From positions 2,294,001 to 2,358,000 of the forward strand of contig NZ_JBHUNX010000001.1 in the NCBI RefSeq assembly GCF_042685645.1: a DNA stretch of 64,000 nt. Reading direction: 5' to 3'. Numbering within the stretch: position 1 is the stretch's first letter; each line of letters opens with the position of its first letter. This stretch comes from Salininema proteolyticum. Its GTDB lineage: Bacteria > Actinomycetota > Actinomycetes > Mycobacteriales > Micromonosporaceae. Positions 8,812-17,348 of this stretch are shown in pieces. The notes under the pieces were generated by a model. The model saw only the letters and a list, made by a program, of their open reading frames with translations. It was not told the origin of the DNA and ran no database searches. A program made the position numbers and the translations under genes.

Positions 8812-9545
8812 ACGCCGCCCTGCGCCTCGACCGGGTCTCCAAGGTCTACCGCGACGGAGAGGAGGCCACCGTCGCCCTCGACGGCCTCTCGCTGGAGGTC
8901 CCCCGCGGGTCGTTCCTGTCGGTCATGGGCCCCTCCGGCTCGGGCAAGAGCACCCTGATGCACTGCGCCGCCGGCCTCGACACCCCGACCTCGGGGACTG
9001 TCCATATTGGTGATACCGAGGTCTCCCGGCTGAACGAGACGAAGCGGACCCTGCTGCGGCGAGGCAAGGTCGGGTTCGTCTTCCAGAGCTACAACCTCGT
9101 GCCCGCCCTGACGGTGCAGGACAACATCACCCTGCCGCTGCGCCTCGCCGGGACCCCGTCGGACCCGGCGTGGCTCCGGCTGCTGGCCGAAAGGGCCGGC
9201 ATCGACCACCTGCTCCACCGCCGCCCGGCACAGCTCTCGGGCGGACAGCAGCAGCGCGCGGCGCTGATCCGCGCGCTGGCAGTCCGTCCGGAGGTCGTCT
9301 TCGCCGACGAACCGACCGGCGCCCTCGACATGGAGACCTCGGCCGGGATACTCGCGCTGCTGAGCGAGATGGTCGCCGAGTTCGGGCAGACGACCGTCAT
9401 GGTCACCCACGACCCGGTAGCGGCGGCCTGGACGCACCGGGCGGTCCTCATGGCCGACGGGGCGATCCGGGGAATCGTGCCCGGCCCCACCGCCGAGGGC
9501 CTGGCCGGGGCGCTCGGCGCCGAGAGAGGGAGGAGGGTCCTATGA
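8808..9545 (+). CDS. ABC transporter ATP-binding protein (MacB/LolD type)
   Basis: This 245-residue protein has the full nucleotide-binding domain: Walker A GPSGSGKST at about 41-49, the Q loop in VFQSYNLVP, signature LSGGQQQR, Walker B VVFADEP and the switch histidine in VTHD. FALTVQDN-like and GALD elements place it in the MacB/LolD/BceA clade, which pairs with FtsX-type permeases. The GTG start overlaps the upstream stop, and the gene overlaps the permease start by 4 bp (ATGA). It energises the permease encoded next, probably for antibiotic peptide removal or envelope maintenance. Confidence 0.95.
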   Translation: MNAALRLDRVSKVYRDGEEATVALDGLSLEVPRGSFLSVMGPSGSGKSTLMHCAAGLDTPTSGTVHIGDTEVSRLNETKRTLLRRGKVGFVFQSYNLVPALTVQDNITLPLRLAGTPSDPAWLRLLAERAGIDHLLHRRPAQLSGGQQQRAALIRALAVRPEVVFADEPTGALDMETSAGILALLSEMVAEFGQTTVMVTHDPVAAAWTHRAVLMADGAIRGIVPGPTAEGLAGALGAERGRRVL

Positions 9546-11977
9546 GCTCGCTGCTGGGCCCCTCGATCCACATGGCGCACCGGGGAATCGCCGGTCTGGT
9601 CGCCGTCGGCTGCGCGGCCCTCGGAGGAACCGCCGCCGCCACCGTCGCCGGGGTCGTGGTCGACACCGGACTCCGCTCGCACGCGGACGCCGAACTGACC
9701 GCGTCCGCCGACGCGGTCGTGGCCTCGCCCCAGTCCTTCGCCGTCGACGAGGACCTCGACATCCCCTTCCCCGACCGGGTCGCCGTGCCCCGAGAGGACG
9801 CGGACGCGCTCGCCTCCCTGGAGGGCGTGACGGCCGCGGCGGTAGAGACCGGTTTCGACTTCGCCGTCCTCGACGCGGCGGGCGATCCCGTCGAGGCTCC
9901 GGGCCACGGCTGGGACATCGCCGTCTTCGCCGATCCCGGCGTCGCCGACCTCGCTCCGGGGCCCGGCGAGATAGTCCTCGACACGGAAGTGGCCGAGCGC
10001 GCCTCGGTCGCGCCGGGCGAGGAGGTCACCGTCTTCGCCAACGGTTCGGAGACCACCGCGGTCCTCACCGCCGTCGTCGACCTTCCCGGAGCCGGAGCCT
10101 ACGCGCCCCAGCCGGAGGCCTCCGACCTGGCGGGGCCGGTGGACTACCTGGCCGTGAGGACCGACGACCTCCGGGGCCTGGAAGCCGCCGCCTCGGACCT
10201 CGGGCTCATGACGGAGACCGGCTCGGGCCTGGGCGAGGTCGAGGAGCTCACCGGTTCGGAGAGGGGTGAGCTCATCGCTGTGGGTGCCTCGCTCGGTGGG
10301 ACCCTCCTGCTGCTGATCGGCTTCATCATCGCCGGCGCCGTCTCGGCGTCCGTCACCGGCCAAAGGCGGGACATCGCCCTGCTGCGAGCCGTCGGCGCCA
10401 CTCCCCGCGAAGTGCGGCGGATGGTCGCCGCGCAGGCCACCGTCGTCGCGTCTCTCGCATTCCTCCCCGGCGCCGCGCTGGGTTATGTCCTCGCCGACGG
10501 TTTCGCCTCTCTCCTGGCCGCCCAGGGACTGATGGGAGACGACATCGCGGTGGTCCGCGGCCCCCTGCCGGCGCTCGCCGCCCTGGCCCTGGTGGTGGCG
10601 GTCGTCCAGATCTCGGCGCGGACGGCTTCGCTGCGGATCTCCCGCATCCCCGCGACGGAGGCGGTCTCCGAGTCGCCGACCGAACCGCGCCGGCCGGCGC
10701 CGTTCCGCCTGGCCGCCGGCGCCGCGCTCATGGGGCTGGCCCTGTCCACCACCGTCGTCCCGGTGTTCACCCGCTCGGAGGCCGCTTTCGCCTCTGTCGC
10801 GGGCGGTATCCTCCCTGCGGTGATCGGGCTGGCGCTCGCCGGGCCGTTCCTGGTGCGGTTCTTCGCCGTCCGGCTGCTGCGCCGGGTCAGCGCGAGACCG
10901 GTGGCGTGGCTGGCCATGGCCCACAGCGAGGCCTTCGCCCTGCGGACCGCCTCGACCGCGACGATTCTGGCTCTGGCCATGGGCCTGGCGATCACCCAGT
11001 TCGCGGCCAAGGGGACCATGGTCGCCGTCATCGGGGACGAACTGGCAGACGGGACGGAAGACGTCACGGCGACCGTGACCGCACCGGCCCTGGGCGGCGT
11101 CCCCCGCGAGGACACGGCAGAACTGCGCGGACTGGGAGTCGAGGCGGCCGCCTACGGGGCGACGACGGTGATCGTCCCCGGGGAGTCCGACGGGAAGGCC
11201 ACAGGCGAGGCCTATCCGGCGACGGTGCTGGGAGGGGCCGACGGAGTGGTCGATCCCCGGGTCGCCGAGGGCGATCTGGACGGCCTCACCGGGGACGCCG
11301 TGGCCGTGGGCTCCACGGCCGCCTGGCTGCACGATGTCGGCGTCGGCGACGGGCTGGAACTCGTCCTGGCCGACGGGCGCACCGTCGAGCCCACTGTGGT
11401 CGCCGTCTACGAGCGTTCGTTCGGCTTCGGCCCCTTCCTCCTCTCCGAGGACCTGGCGGGGGCCGCGGGCCGGTCCGACGTAGTCTTGGCCTCCGGTTCG
11501 GGTGCGGTCGTTCGGGATTGGGCGCGGAACGTTCCCGGGGCCGTCGTGGAGGACGGGTTCTCCCTCGGCGCGGGGACAGGCGGGCGGGACTGGGTCTCGA
11601 TCGCCGTCGCACTCGCCATCGTGGGCTATGTGCTCCTCGGCGTCGGCAACAACCTGGTCGCCGCGACCTCGCGCCGGCGCGGGGAGTTTCGGGGCCTTCG
11701 GCTGATCGGCATGACGCCGAGGCAGATTCGCGCCATGGTACGGCGTGAGGCTCTCTTCGTCGGCGCCTTCGCCGCGGTGGCCGCGTTCGCCCTGTCCGTG
11801 GTGCCGATGGGTCTGCTGAACCTCGCCTTCACGGGCGTGCCGTGGCCCGAGGGACCGTGGTGGCTCGTACCCGGGGCCCTGTCCTTCGTAACGGCACTGG
11901 CCTATATCGCGATCATGGCCGCCGCACGGTGTTCGATCACGGCCGGACCGCGGCGTCGACTACGCTGGGAATGGTGA
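9542..11977 (+). CDS. FtsX-like ABC transporter permease
   Basis: The 811-residue product starts at ATG 9542, inside the ATGA overlap with the ATPase gene. One N-terminal helix (about 15-38) is followed by a large external MacB-type domain. Three helices with the FtsX signature then appear (LLRAVGATPREVRRM), followed by a central pair, a second external domain and a second FtsX unit (LRLIGMTPRQIRAM). This duplicated layout is typical of actinobacterial BceB- or MacB-like permeases. With the ATPase and small membrane protein it should form one transporter under control of the divergent kinase-regulator pair. The substrate is unknown; lipid, lipoprotein or peptide antibiotic are all plausible. 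Confidence 0.93.
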   Translation: MSSLLGPSIHMAHRGIAGLVAVGCAALGGTAAATVAGVVVDTGLRSHADAELTASADAVVASPQSFAVDEDLDIPFPDRVAVPREDADALASLEGVTAAAVETGFDFAVLDAAGDPVEAPGHGWDIAVFADPGVADLAPGPGEIVLDTEVAERASVAPGEEVTVFANGSETTAVLTAVVDLPGAGAYAPQPEASDLAGPVDYLAVRTDDLRGLEAAASDLGLMTETGSGLGEVEELTGSERGELIAVGASLGGTLLLLIGFIIAGAVSASVTGQRRDIALLRAVGATPREVRRMVAAQATVVASLAFLPGAALGYVLADGFASLLAAQGLMGDDIAVVRGPLPALAALALVVAVVQISARTASLRISRIPATEAVSESPTEPRRPAPFRLAAGAALMGLALSTTVVPVFTRSEAAFASVAGGILPAVIGLALAGPFLVRFFAVRLLRRVSARPVAWLAMAHSEAFALRTASTATILALAMGLAITQFAAKGTMVAVIGDELADGTEDVTATVTAPALGGVPREDTAELRGLGVEAAAYGATTVIVPGESDGKATGEAYPATVLGGADGVVDPRVAEGDLDGLTGDAVAVGSTAAWLHDVGVGDGLELVLADGRTVEPTVVAVYERSFGFGPFLLSEDLAGAAGRSDVVLASGSGAVVRDWARNVPGAVVEDGFSLGAGTGGRDWVSIAVALAIVGYVLLGVGNNLVAATSRRRGEFRGLRLIGMTPRQIRAMVRREALFVGAFAAVAAFALSVVPMGLLNLAFTGVPWPEGPWWLVPGALSFVTALAYIAIMAAARCSITAGPRRRLRWEW

Positions 11978-12483
11978 ACCCCGAAACGGATCCTCCCCTC
12001 ACCTACCCCGAAGTCGGCGCGACCCGGCAGGGGACCATGCCCGCTGGCTACCGCCATCTCGACGTGACCGGGGAGATCCCCGCCCCTCTCTCCGAGGCGG
12101 CCGCGTATCTCCTCACCTGGGAACTGCACAGGGACATGGGATTTCGCCCCGACTCGGCCGCCGTGCGCGCGGCCGAAGGAGCCAAGGTCGTCCTCAGACT
12201 CGGCCCCCTCACGGCGCCGTGCCGAGTCGTCTGGGCCGCTGACGGCCCGCGCGAAGCCGGTTTCGCCTACGGCGGCCTGCCGGGCCACCCGGAAAAGGGC
12301 GAGGCGCTCTTCCTTCTCGAAGAGGCCGGAGCGGAGAGGACCCGCTTCACGGTGCGGTCCTTCAGCCGTCCGGGAACCGTCCTCACCAGAGTGACGGCCC
12401 CGGCATCGCGACTGGTGCAGCGGCGCCTCACCCGCCGATTCGTCGCCGTCATGCGCAAACGCTTCACGGCGGGCGCGGGGTAA
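11971..12483 (+). CDS. DUF1990 family protein
   Basis: This 170-residue protein matches the DUF1990 family. It opens with LTYPEVGATR and PAGYRHL and contains the characteristic FAYGGLPGHPEKGE motif and a C-terminal RRFVAVMRK helix. Family function is unestablished; the fold is predicted to resemble a lipid- or polyketide-binding barrel. ATG 11971 is the best start and overlaps the end of the permease gene by 7 bp, so it may be translated with the transporter operon. A strong hairpin follows at 12508-12550. Confidence 0.88.
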   Translation: MVNPETDPPLTYPEVGATRQGTMPAGYRHLDVTGEIPAPLSEAAAYLLTWELHRDMGFRPDSAAVRAAEGAKVVLRLGPLTAPCRVVWAADGPREAGFAYGGLPGHPEKGEALFLLEEAGAERTRFTVRSFSRPGTVLTRVTAPASRLVQRRLTRRFVAVMRKRFTAGAG

Positions 12484-12507
12484 TGACAGCACAGTCCCGA
12501 CGTACAT

Positions 12508-12550
12508 CTCGGTCAGAGTGAGGGTCCCAACACCCCTCACTCTGACCGAG
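12508..12550. terminator. Bidirectional hairpin terminator
   Basis: A perfect 17-bp stem (12508-12524 with 12534-12550) encloses a 9-base loop. It lies between the DUF1990 gene and the convergent damaged gene that follows, whose stop codon sits in the right arm. There is no clear T tract. It marks the left edge of the damaged accessory region. Confidence 0.75.
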
Positions 12551-13192
12551 AACGGATCCGCATCCCAACCTCGGGCATGAGGTCAGTGTTCATCCATTGA
12601 GCCAGGTCCTGAGGCGCGATCGAACAGCCCTCCACGCGGTTCTCCCCACACGAAGTACGATCTCGTGGCGACGTGTAACCGAATCTAAGGTAGACTACAC
12701 TGCTCTTGATCCTGCCAATCGCAAACGCCGGACCGTCTTCACGCTCATTCGGGCGTCCGAGTACGAGAGACTCATCCCAACCCTCTATGGATTCGAACTT
12801 CACCTTCGCTGAGTCCCGGCCTCCGTGATAGAGAATTGCCGGCTCAGCTTCCACGATCTGGTTAAACACCGATTCAGCTCTCTCGATGCTCTCCCACGTG
12901 CTGAACTTGCCGTTGACGAAGACGTACGGTGGCGAATTGTCGCCGTGGAGGTCCTGCTCGACCTGGTAGATACAGTTCCCAGTGCTGCTGGGAAGTTCCT
13001 CGTCGATCACCGAGTAGGACTCCAGCAGTTTGACACTACTACCCTGGGGACCTTCTCTACGCGTGCCTCCGGCGGCACATTCACAGCTTCTGGGCGACCA
13101 GGCCCGATCTCCACAACAGACTGCCCCGGATTGCGGGGAGCATCGACCGCCACCGGCTTGAGGATGCACCGGGCGCCCTGGCCGACATGGTG
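12537..13192 (-). pseudogene. Hypothetical exported-type protein, frameshifted
   Basis: A conserved-looking C-terminal frame reads from about 13040 down to the stop at 12537 (for example NCIYQVEQD, SSVVYLRFGYTSP and three cysteines). The preceding 5' part (GARCILKPVAVDAP, EIGPGRPEAVNVPPEARVEKVPR) is in a neighbouring frame and ends out of frame. A single-base shift near 13030-13045 would join them. The true start is not visible, so the gene is frameshifted and probably 5'-truncated. I do not recognise the family. Scattered cysteines and a substrate-sized C-terminal domain resemble actinobacterial lipoproteins, but no signal peptide remains. Confidence 0.4.
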
Positions 13193-13390
13193 ATGAGATG
13201 GACGAAGTAGCCTAACCGCAAACCCCCAGTATGGTGGTATAAGCGGCGGGGTTCCACCCTGCAACTGCTTCCGCCGGCTCGACCGTTACCGCAGCACTGG
13301 ACAGTGCCTTCCGCCGTGTTCCACAGCCGTTTCACCTCCGCGCGCCGGTCCGTTCCATGCGCGTGGCTGGAGTGGCACACCCGTTTGGCT

Positions 13391-13648
13391 TCATGCGTCG
13401 ACACGTTTGGCCTCTGGGAGAGCCTTGATGCAAGCTATGACGCTGGGTTCGGTGGTGAGCAGGACATGAATGATGTCTTCAGGGGTGGTTCCGGCGGAGT
13501 ACACGGCCGCCAGACGGTCTCACTTTATGCGGGGGACTTGCGATGGCCTGTCCTTCTGCATAGCGTCCATACGAGCATTCAGGATCCTGATGTCGCCGAT
13601 CTTCCCATCCAGCATTGCTCCACCCATCTGAAGGGCTCCAACCTCCAT
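13391..13648 (-). pseudogene. Small hypothetical protein with in-frame stop
   Basis: From ATG 13648 the frame reads MEVGALQMGGAMLDGK and on to PRIK, where a TGA at 13520-13522 stops it after 42 residues. The same frame then continues with natural codon use (DRLAAVYSAGTTPEDIIH, then TTEPSVIACIKALPEA) to a TGA at 13391. Without the internal stop the product would be about 85 residues. Reading through in one frame with plausible composition on both sides suggests a nonsense mutation rather than two genes. I do not recognise the family. Confidence 0.45.
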
Positions 13649-13722
13649 TGCCGCTTCTGGAGATCTGACTCACGGTTCACACCTGTTGCCGCAGGCGGCA
13701 TGAAACATGAATACTTCAGCGT

Positions 13723-14573
13723 GTGGACAACTGTAAAGTCATCGCGACTGACCTGGATGGAACACTCCTCAACAACCAGCACCAGATATCAGACCGCAAT
13801 CGTGAAGCCCTGCTGGCCGCTCGCGCATGCGGTATCACCGTGGTGGCGATTACCGCGCAACCCCCCGCGGCCTCAACGCCGTCCCGGGCCTCACAGCGTC
13901 GATTGACTTCGCAATATGCAACAATGGTGCGATCTGGGTTGATCCGGCCCAGGGCGCCATCGAGGTACGCCACACCATCGACATTGAGGCGGCTCGCGAA
14001 CTCCACTGCCGCGCACGCAAAGCACTGCCTGGCGCTACATTCATGGCTGAGACGGGTTCCTCAGTTCTTGCCGAAGGGTCGGACCTTCCTACCCCGGCGC
14101 ACCAGGATGACCCGTGGTATGCCGTTCCTGCTCTCGAAGACACGTTGGACCGCATCGACGGCGTGGTCGAGTACCGCATTGTGAACCGGGCCATGGACGG
14201 CCCCAGAATATTGGAAGCGGTCGCTGACATTGAGGTCCCCGGTGTAGTGCGGTGGTCCTGGGGTCGCTATGCGATCCTCGAATATAATGCCGCAGCGGTA
14301 AACAAAGGCGACGCCCTGGCCACCTGGTGCACCGAACGAGGTCTAGCGCCTGAGTCAGTGGTCGCCTTCGGTGACATGCCCAACGACGCCTCAATGCTCG
14401 CGTGGGCAGGTCGCTCGTTTGCCATGGCCGGAGCACAACCTGAGGCCATTGCAGCAGCCCAGTTCCAAACGGCCTCGAATCAGGACGACGGGGTCGCCCA
14501 AGCTGTCGAAGCACTCCTCAAAGATGTTCAGGCAGGGACATCTGAATCAACTGAATTGAACCCCTCAACGTAG
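13723..14573 (+). pseudogene. Cof-type HAD-IIB phosphatase, frameshifted
   Basis: The HAD catalytic motif DLDGTLL is in the frame starting at GTG 13723. The remainder (GDMPNDASML as motif IV, NKGDALATW with the motif III lysine, and the cap domain between them) is in another frame running to 14573. The join falls at a run of six C at 13861-13866; adding one C restores a PPRGL stretch and a product of about 283 residues. Intact relatives dephosphorylate sugar phosphates or similar small molecules. It is followed after 9 bp by the SRPBCC gene, so the two were probably one transcription unit. Confidence 0.78.
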
Positions 14574-14582
14574 ACTGCACTC

Positions 14583-15035
14583 ATGAAAGTCCGCACCTCT
14601 CACCCCATCCCTAAGCCCATCGAAGCAGTGTGGCCGCTGCTCTGCGACTCCCGCACGACGCTCCCCCACCGTTCACTACTGTTCCGCCTCGGGCTGCCCC
14701 GACCCGTGGAATGCCGCCTTCCCGACGGCGAGGGCGGAGTCGGTCAGCAACGAGAATGCGTTTCCGCTGACGGCTCGGTTACCCAGGAAATCACGGCGTG
14801 GGAACCGCCGTACCGTCTGGAGTTCCGGATGGTCCGCACGAACCTCATACACCGGCTTTTCACCGACGAGGTGGTCGAGCGCTTTGAACTAGAAAGCATC
14901 GCCGCCGGCTCGACGCAGGTCACCCGGACCACCACCGTCAAGCTGAAGAAGCCGTTCTTTCTCGCCTGCCCGTTCGTGAAGCTCGGTGTGCGGACGGTTC
15001 ACCGGTTCGTGATCACGAACTGGGCCGCGGCTTAG
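14583..15035 (+). CDS. SRPBCC (START-like) domain protein
   Basis: This 150-residue protein has the polyketide cyclase/START-like layout. An N-terminal strand and helix (PIPKPIEAVWPLLCDSRTT) are followed by a beta sheet including CVSADGSVTQEITAWEPP and YRLEFRMV, then a long C-terminal helix (PFVKLGVRTVHRF). Such proteins bind hydrophobic ligands in a deep cavity. It follows the broken HAD gene by 9 bp. A related but truncated copy lies at 60649-60936, next to another copy of the same insertion sequence. The ligand is unknown. Confidence 0.72.
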   Translation: MKVRTSHPIPKPIEAVWPLLCDSRTTLPHRSLLFRLGLPRPVECRLPDGEGGVGQQRECVSADGSVTQEITAWEPPYRLEFRMVRTNLIHRLFTDEVVERFELESIAAGSTQVTRTTTVKLKKPFFLACPFVKLGVRTVHRFVITNWAAA

Positions 15036-15169
15036 TCCGCGTTCTTCCAGTAGTAGTCGTCGTCGTCAGCGCTGGTGTCGATGAAGTACGGGTAGAGCTC
15101 GTAGTCGCCGGGGCTGCCGGTGAAGATCAGCGTGTCATTGAAGCCTCTCAACTGGGGCCATGCGGATTT
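15032..15169 (-). pseudogene. C-terminal gene fragment cut by IS66 copy 1
   Basis: Reading leftward from the insertion-sequence end, the frame gives SAWPQLRGFNDTLIF, then GSPGDYELYPYFIDTS, and an acidic tail with DDDDYYWKN before its stop at 15032. This looks like the end of a real protein whose N-terminus was lost at the IS junction. Its stop overlaps the end of the convergent SRPBCC gene by 4 bp. The fragment on the other side of the IS does not obviously belong to the same protein, and the IS has no target duplication here. Confidence 0.5.
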
Positions 15170-16727
15170 GAGTCTGGTCAGGGGTTCGGTTAAAGCGCTG
15201 GTTGCCAGATGTGGGGCGTGAATACCGAGGAAAGGGCCTGGGTGGCGGTTTTGCCGTGTTTCTGGGCGGTGTGGACATAGGAGCGCAGCACGGCGAACCG
15301 GTCGGCTCCGTCCCAGGATCGGAAGCCTCCGGACACCTTCATCTTGACCTTCGCCATCCGCACTTGCCGTTCGGCGGCGTTGTTCGAGAACTCCGCACGT
15401 TCGTCGGTGACGAACCGCAGGTAGTCCTCCCGTCGGTCCCTCAGGCGTGTGGCGAGGTTGTTCGCCTTCTTCTCCAATGGACTGCCCCGGTTGGCCGTCT
15501 CGGCCACGCCCTGATCGACGGCCTTCTCCCACGCCGCCAGATGCGTAGCGAGGTACCAGGGCCCGGTCATGGGCTCACCGGGCTCGGCCTCGACGCAGCG
15601 CTTGATCCGCTTCAAACTGGCCGAGACTCGGCAGGACCAGCAGTCGTCTCCGACATCGGCATCGCGGTGGACCGCATCGCACACGGCCTGCAACTCTCGC
15701 AGCGCGTGAGCATTACACAGCTGGTGGGCAACGATATTCGCGTAGGCATCGTACGGCGCCCAGCAGTCATGATGCATAACCCCGGTGAAGTGCGGGAGGA
15801 TGTCCATCGCCGCGATGGCGTCCTTGCCTCGTTTGGGATGGGCGAGGAACACAGCCGCGGTCTCGTTCGAGGCCGAGTGCAGCCAGGCGAGTGTTCCTGC
15901 CACGCGGATACCGGTCTCGTCGACGAACAAGACCTCGCCCTCAGCCAGGTAGGCGCGAACACGCTCGATGAACTCCGACAAGCTGATCTTCTCCGCCGCG
16001 CGGGAGGCCATAGCCTCGACCGTCGCCGTCGACATGCGAGTACCAGTCACGGCCTCGATGGTCTCGGCCACCCGTTCTTTGGCGACAAACTGCACCTCAT
16101 AGAGGTAGGCGGCCAGCGCTGAGACCTTTGGGCCGTATTGGACCGGCGCGACCACACCTTCCGGGGCCTGTGCCTTCTCTCGGTTCCCGCACTCGCACCG
16201 CAGCGAGTGAAGACGATGCTCGATGACCTCGGTACGCGGGTCGGGAATGTCGAACATCTGCCGGGACTCAAACCCCAAGGAATCGATATCGGACAGGTCA
16301 GCCTCGCACACACCGCAGGCGGCGGGGAAATGATCGACCACCCGGTCAGGGACAGCCACCCGCTGGAGGGTCCTCCCCTCATGGCCGGCCTGCCCGCCGG
16401 GCTTACGGTTCGACTTACGCCGCAGCGAACGCTTCTTCGCCGGCTTCTTGAACTGGTCAATTGATGAGGGCTTGGATGAATTCGAGGAATCCTTCCGAAG
16501 ACGGGCCTCCAACTCCGCAACCCGCGCCTCCGCCTTCGCCGCCCGAGCCTCAGCTTTCACCGCGCGGGCCTCGGCCCGCTCTGCCCGCTCCTCAGCGGCA
16601 TCAAGGCGACGCCTCAGGTCGACAACGAGCGCAGCCAGCTCCTCATAGGAAGGCGCGTTCTCGTTGTGACTCACCGAAACAGGCTAACAGTCGCTCTCTG
16701 GTTAGATCCGAAGACCTGACCAGTCTC
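15170..16727 (-). mobile_element. IS66-family insertion sequence, copy 1
   Basis: The element is 1558 bp. Its imperfect terminal inverted repeats begin GAGTCTGGTCAGGGGTTCGG at the left and GAGACTGGTCAGGTCTTCGG at the right, read inward. The flanking octamers GCGGATTT and ATTTCCGC are not a target duplication, so the original insertion context has been rearranged. Damaged genes lie on both sides. It appears identical to copy 2, which is inverted 621 bp away, and is almost identical to copy 3. Confidence 0.9.
15190..16674 (-). CDS. IS66 family transposase (copy 1)
   Basis: The 494-residue transposase has an N-terminal alanine/glutamate-rich coiled coil (about 10-60), a lysine/serine-rich linker and an IS66-type zinc-binding region with paired cysteines (CGVCEADL and CECG). 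The DDE catalytic domain shows VDETGIRV, HHDCWAPYD and the terminal NNAAERQVR. There are no TnpA or TnpB partner genes, so this is the single-gene ISBst12-like branch of IS66. The start is GTG at 16674. The gene is intact, and the protein matches copy 2 exactly. Confidence 0.93.
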   Translation of the reverse strand: MSHNENAPSYEELAALVVDLRRRLDAAEERAERAEARAVKAEARAAKAEARVAELEARLRKDSSNSSKPSSIDQFKKPAKKRSLRRKSNRKPGGQAGHEGRTLQRVAVPDRVVDHFPAACGVCEADLSDIDSLGFESRQMFDIPDPRTEVIEHRLHSLRCECGNREKAQAPEGVVAPVQYGPKVSALAAYLYEVQFVAKERVAETIEAVTGTRMSTATVEAMASRAAEKISLSEFIERVRAYLAEGEVLFVDETGIRVAGTLAWLHSASNETAAVFLAHPKRGKDAIAAMDILPHFTGVMHHDCWAPYDAYANIVAHQLCNAHALRELQAVCDAVHRDADVGDDCWSCRVSASLKRIKRCVEAEPGEPMTGPWYLATHLAAWEKAVDQGVAETANRGSPLEKKANNLATRLRDRREDYLRFVTDERAEFSNNAAERQVRMAKVKMKVSGGFRSWDGADRFAVLRSYVHTAQKHGKTATQALSSVFTPHIWQPAL

Positions 16728-16918
16728 ATTTCCGCTAGTCCGATCGCGTTGGGGTGGCCGTCGATGCGAAGGAACACGCCGAACGGTTGGCGGCCAATGA
16801 CTTTACCTGCGATCTGGGTTCCTTCTGACAGCGCTTTGGCTGTGTCCTGCCAGGATTCTCGGGCGTCCTGTTCGAGGTTCTCGTAGGATCCTGTTTCAGG
16901 CCAGTAGTACTCCTCCAC
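16728..16918 (-). pseudogene. S1-like RNA-binding protein fragment truncated by IS66 copy 1
   Basis: From GTG 16918 the frame encodes about 63 residues before running into the IS end. It includes GTQIAGKVIGRQPFGVFLRI and ends in DGHPNAIGLAEM, which resembles the first strands of an S1/OB-fold RNA-binding domain of small actinobacterial proteins. Beyond 16728 the sequence is IS DNA. Whether the C-terminal piece at 15032-15169 was once joined to it is uncertain, because the octamers flanking the IS do not match. Confidence 0.5.
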
Positions 16919-17340
16919 TATGAAATGTTCTCACGGCGGCTTCAATAGGCTCGGACAGTGCCGTAACCCTCACTGATCGGCGGATGCAGTTCTAACCTGG
17001 AGATCTCTGCAGAACCGCATCCACTTTGCTATCTATGTGAGTTCCCAACAGGGGAAATAGATCACCTTCTGCTTCCCCAGACCTTCCATGCGGACGGCTT
17101 CCGCGAATGCCTGGGCGTTAGCATGGAACCCGTCAGTGTCGTCGTCGCTGTACGACCATGTTGCGAGGTTGAACATGAGCAGCCCAAACTTGTCGGTGTC
17201 TCCGGTGACGGCAACGCATGTGCGGTCGTGACCAATGGAGTAATCGGGGATGAGTTGGAACTCGCCGTCGAGGTCTAGGATAACGTCGTCGAGCATGGCC
17301 TCGAGGATAGTTTTTGTCCCAATCATGGTTTGATTGTCTC

Positions 17341-17348
17341 CTATCTTT
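17341..17348. repeat. 8-bp target site duplication, left side of IS66 copy 2
   Basis: The octamer CTATCTTT directly abuts the IS at 17349 and is repeated at 18907-18914. An 8-bp duplication is the usual IS66 signature, so it confirms both element ends and the family call. Confidence 0.92.

Noticed and set aside
13304..13906. A 200-codon plus-strand frame upstream of and into the HAD gene
   Set aside because: It is out of frame with the recognisable HAD motif DLDGTLL and runs antisense to the small broken gene at 13391-13648, with no protein-like features of its own.
15162..16735. A degenerate inverted target duplication at copy 1 (GCGGATTT versus GCGGAAAT on the other strand)
   Set aside because: Only 6 of 8 bases match and target duplications are direct, not inverted. 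I treat it as coincidence.
16728..17348. Inversion of the 621-bp segment between IS66 copies 1 and 2
   Set aside because: An inversion would have separated the duplicated octamer of copy 2, but both copies of CTATCTTT are still in place and in the same orientation.
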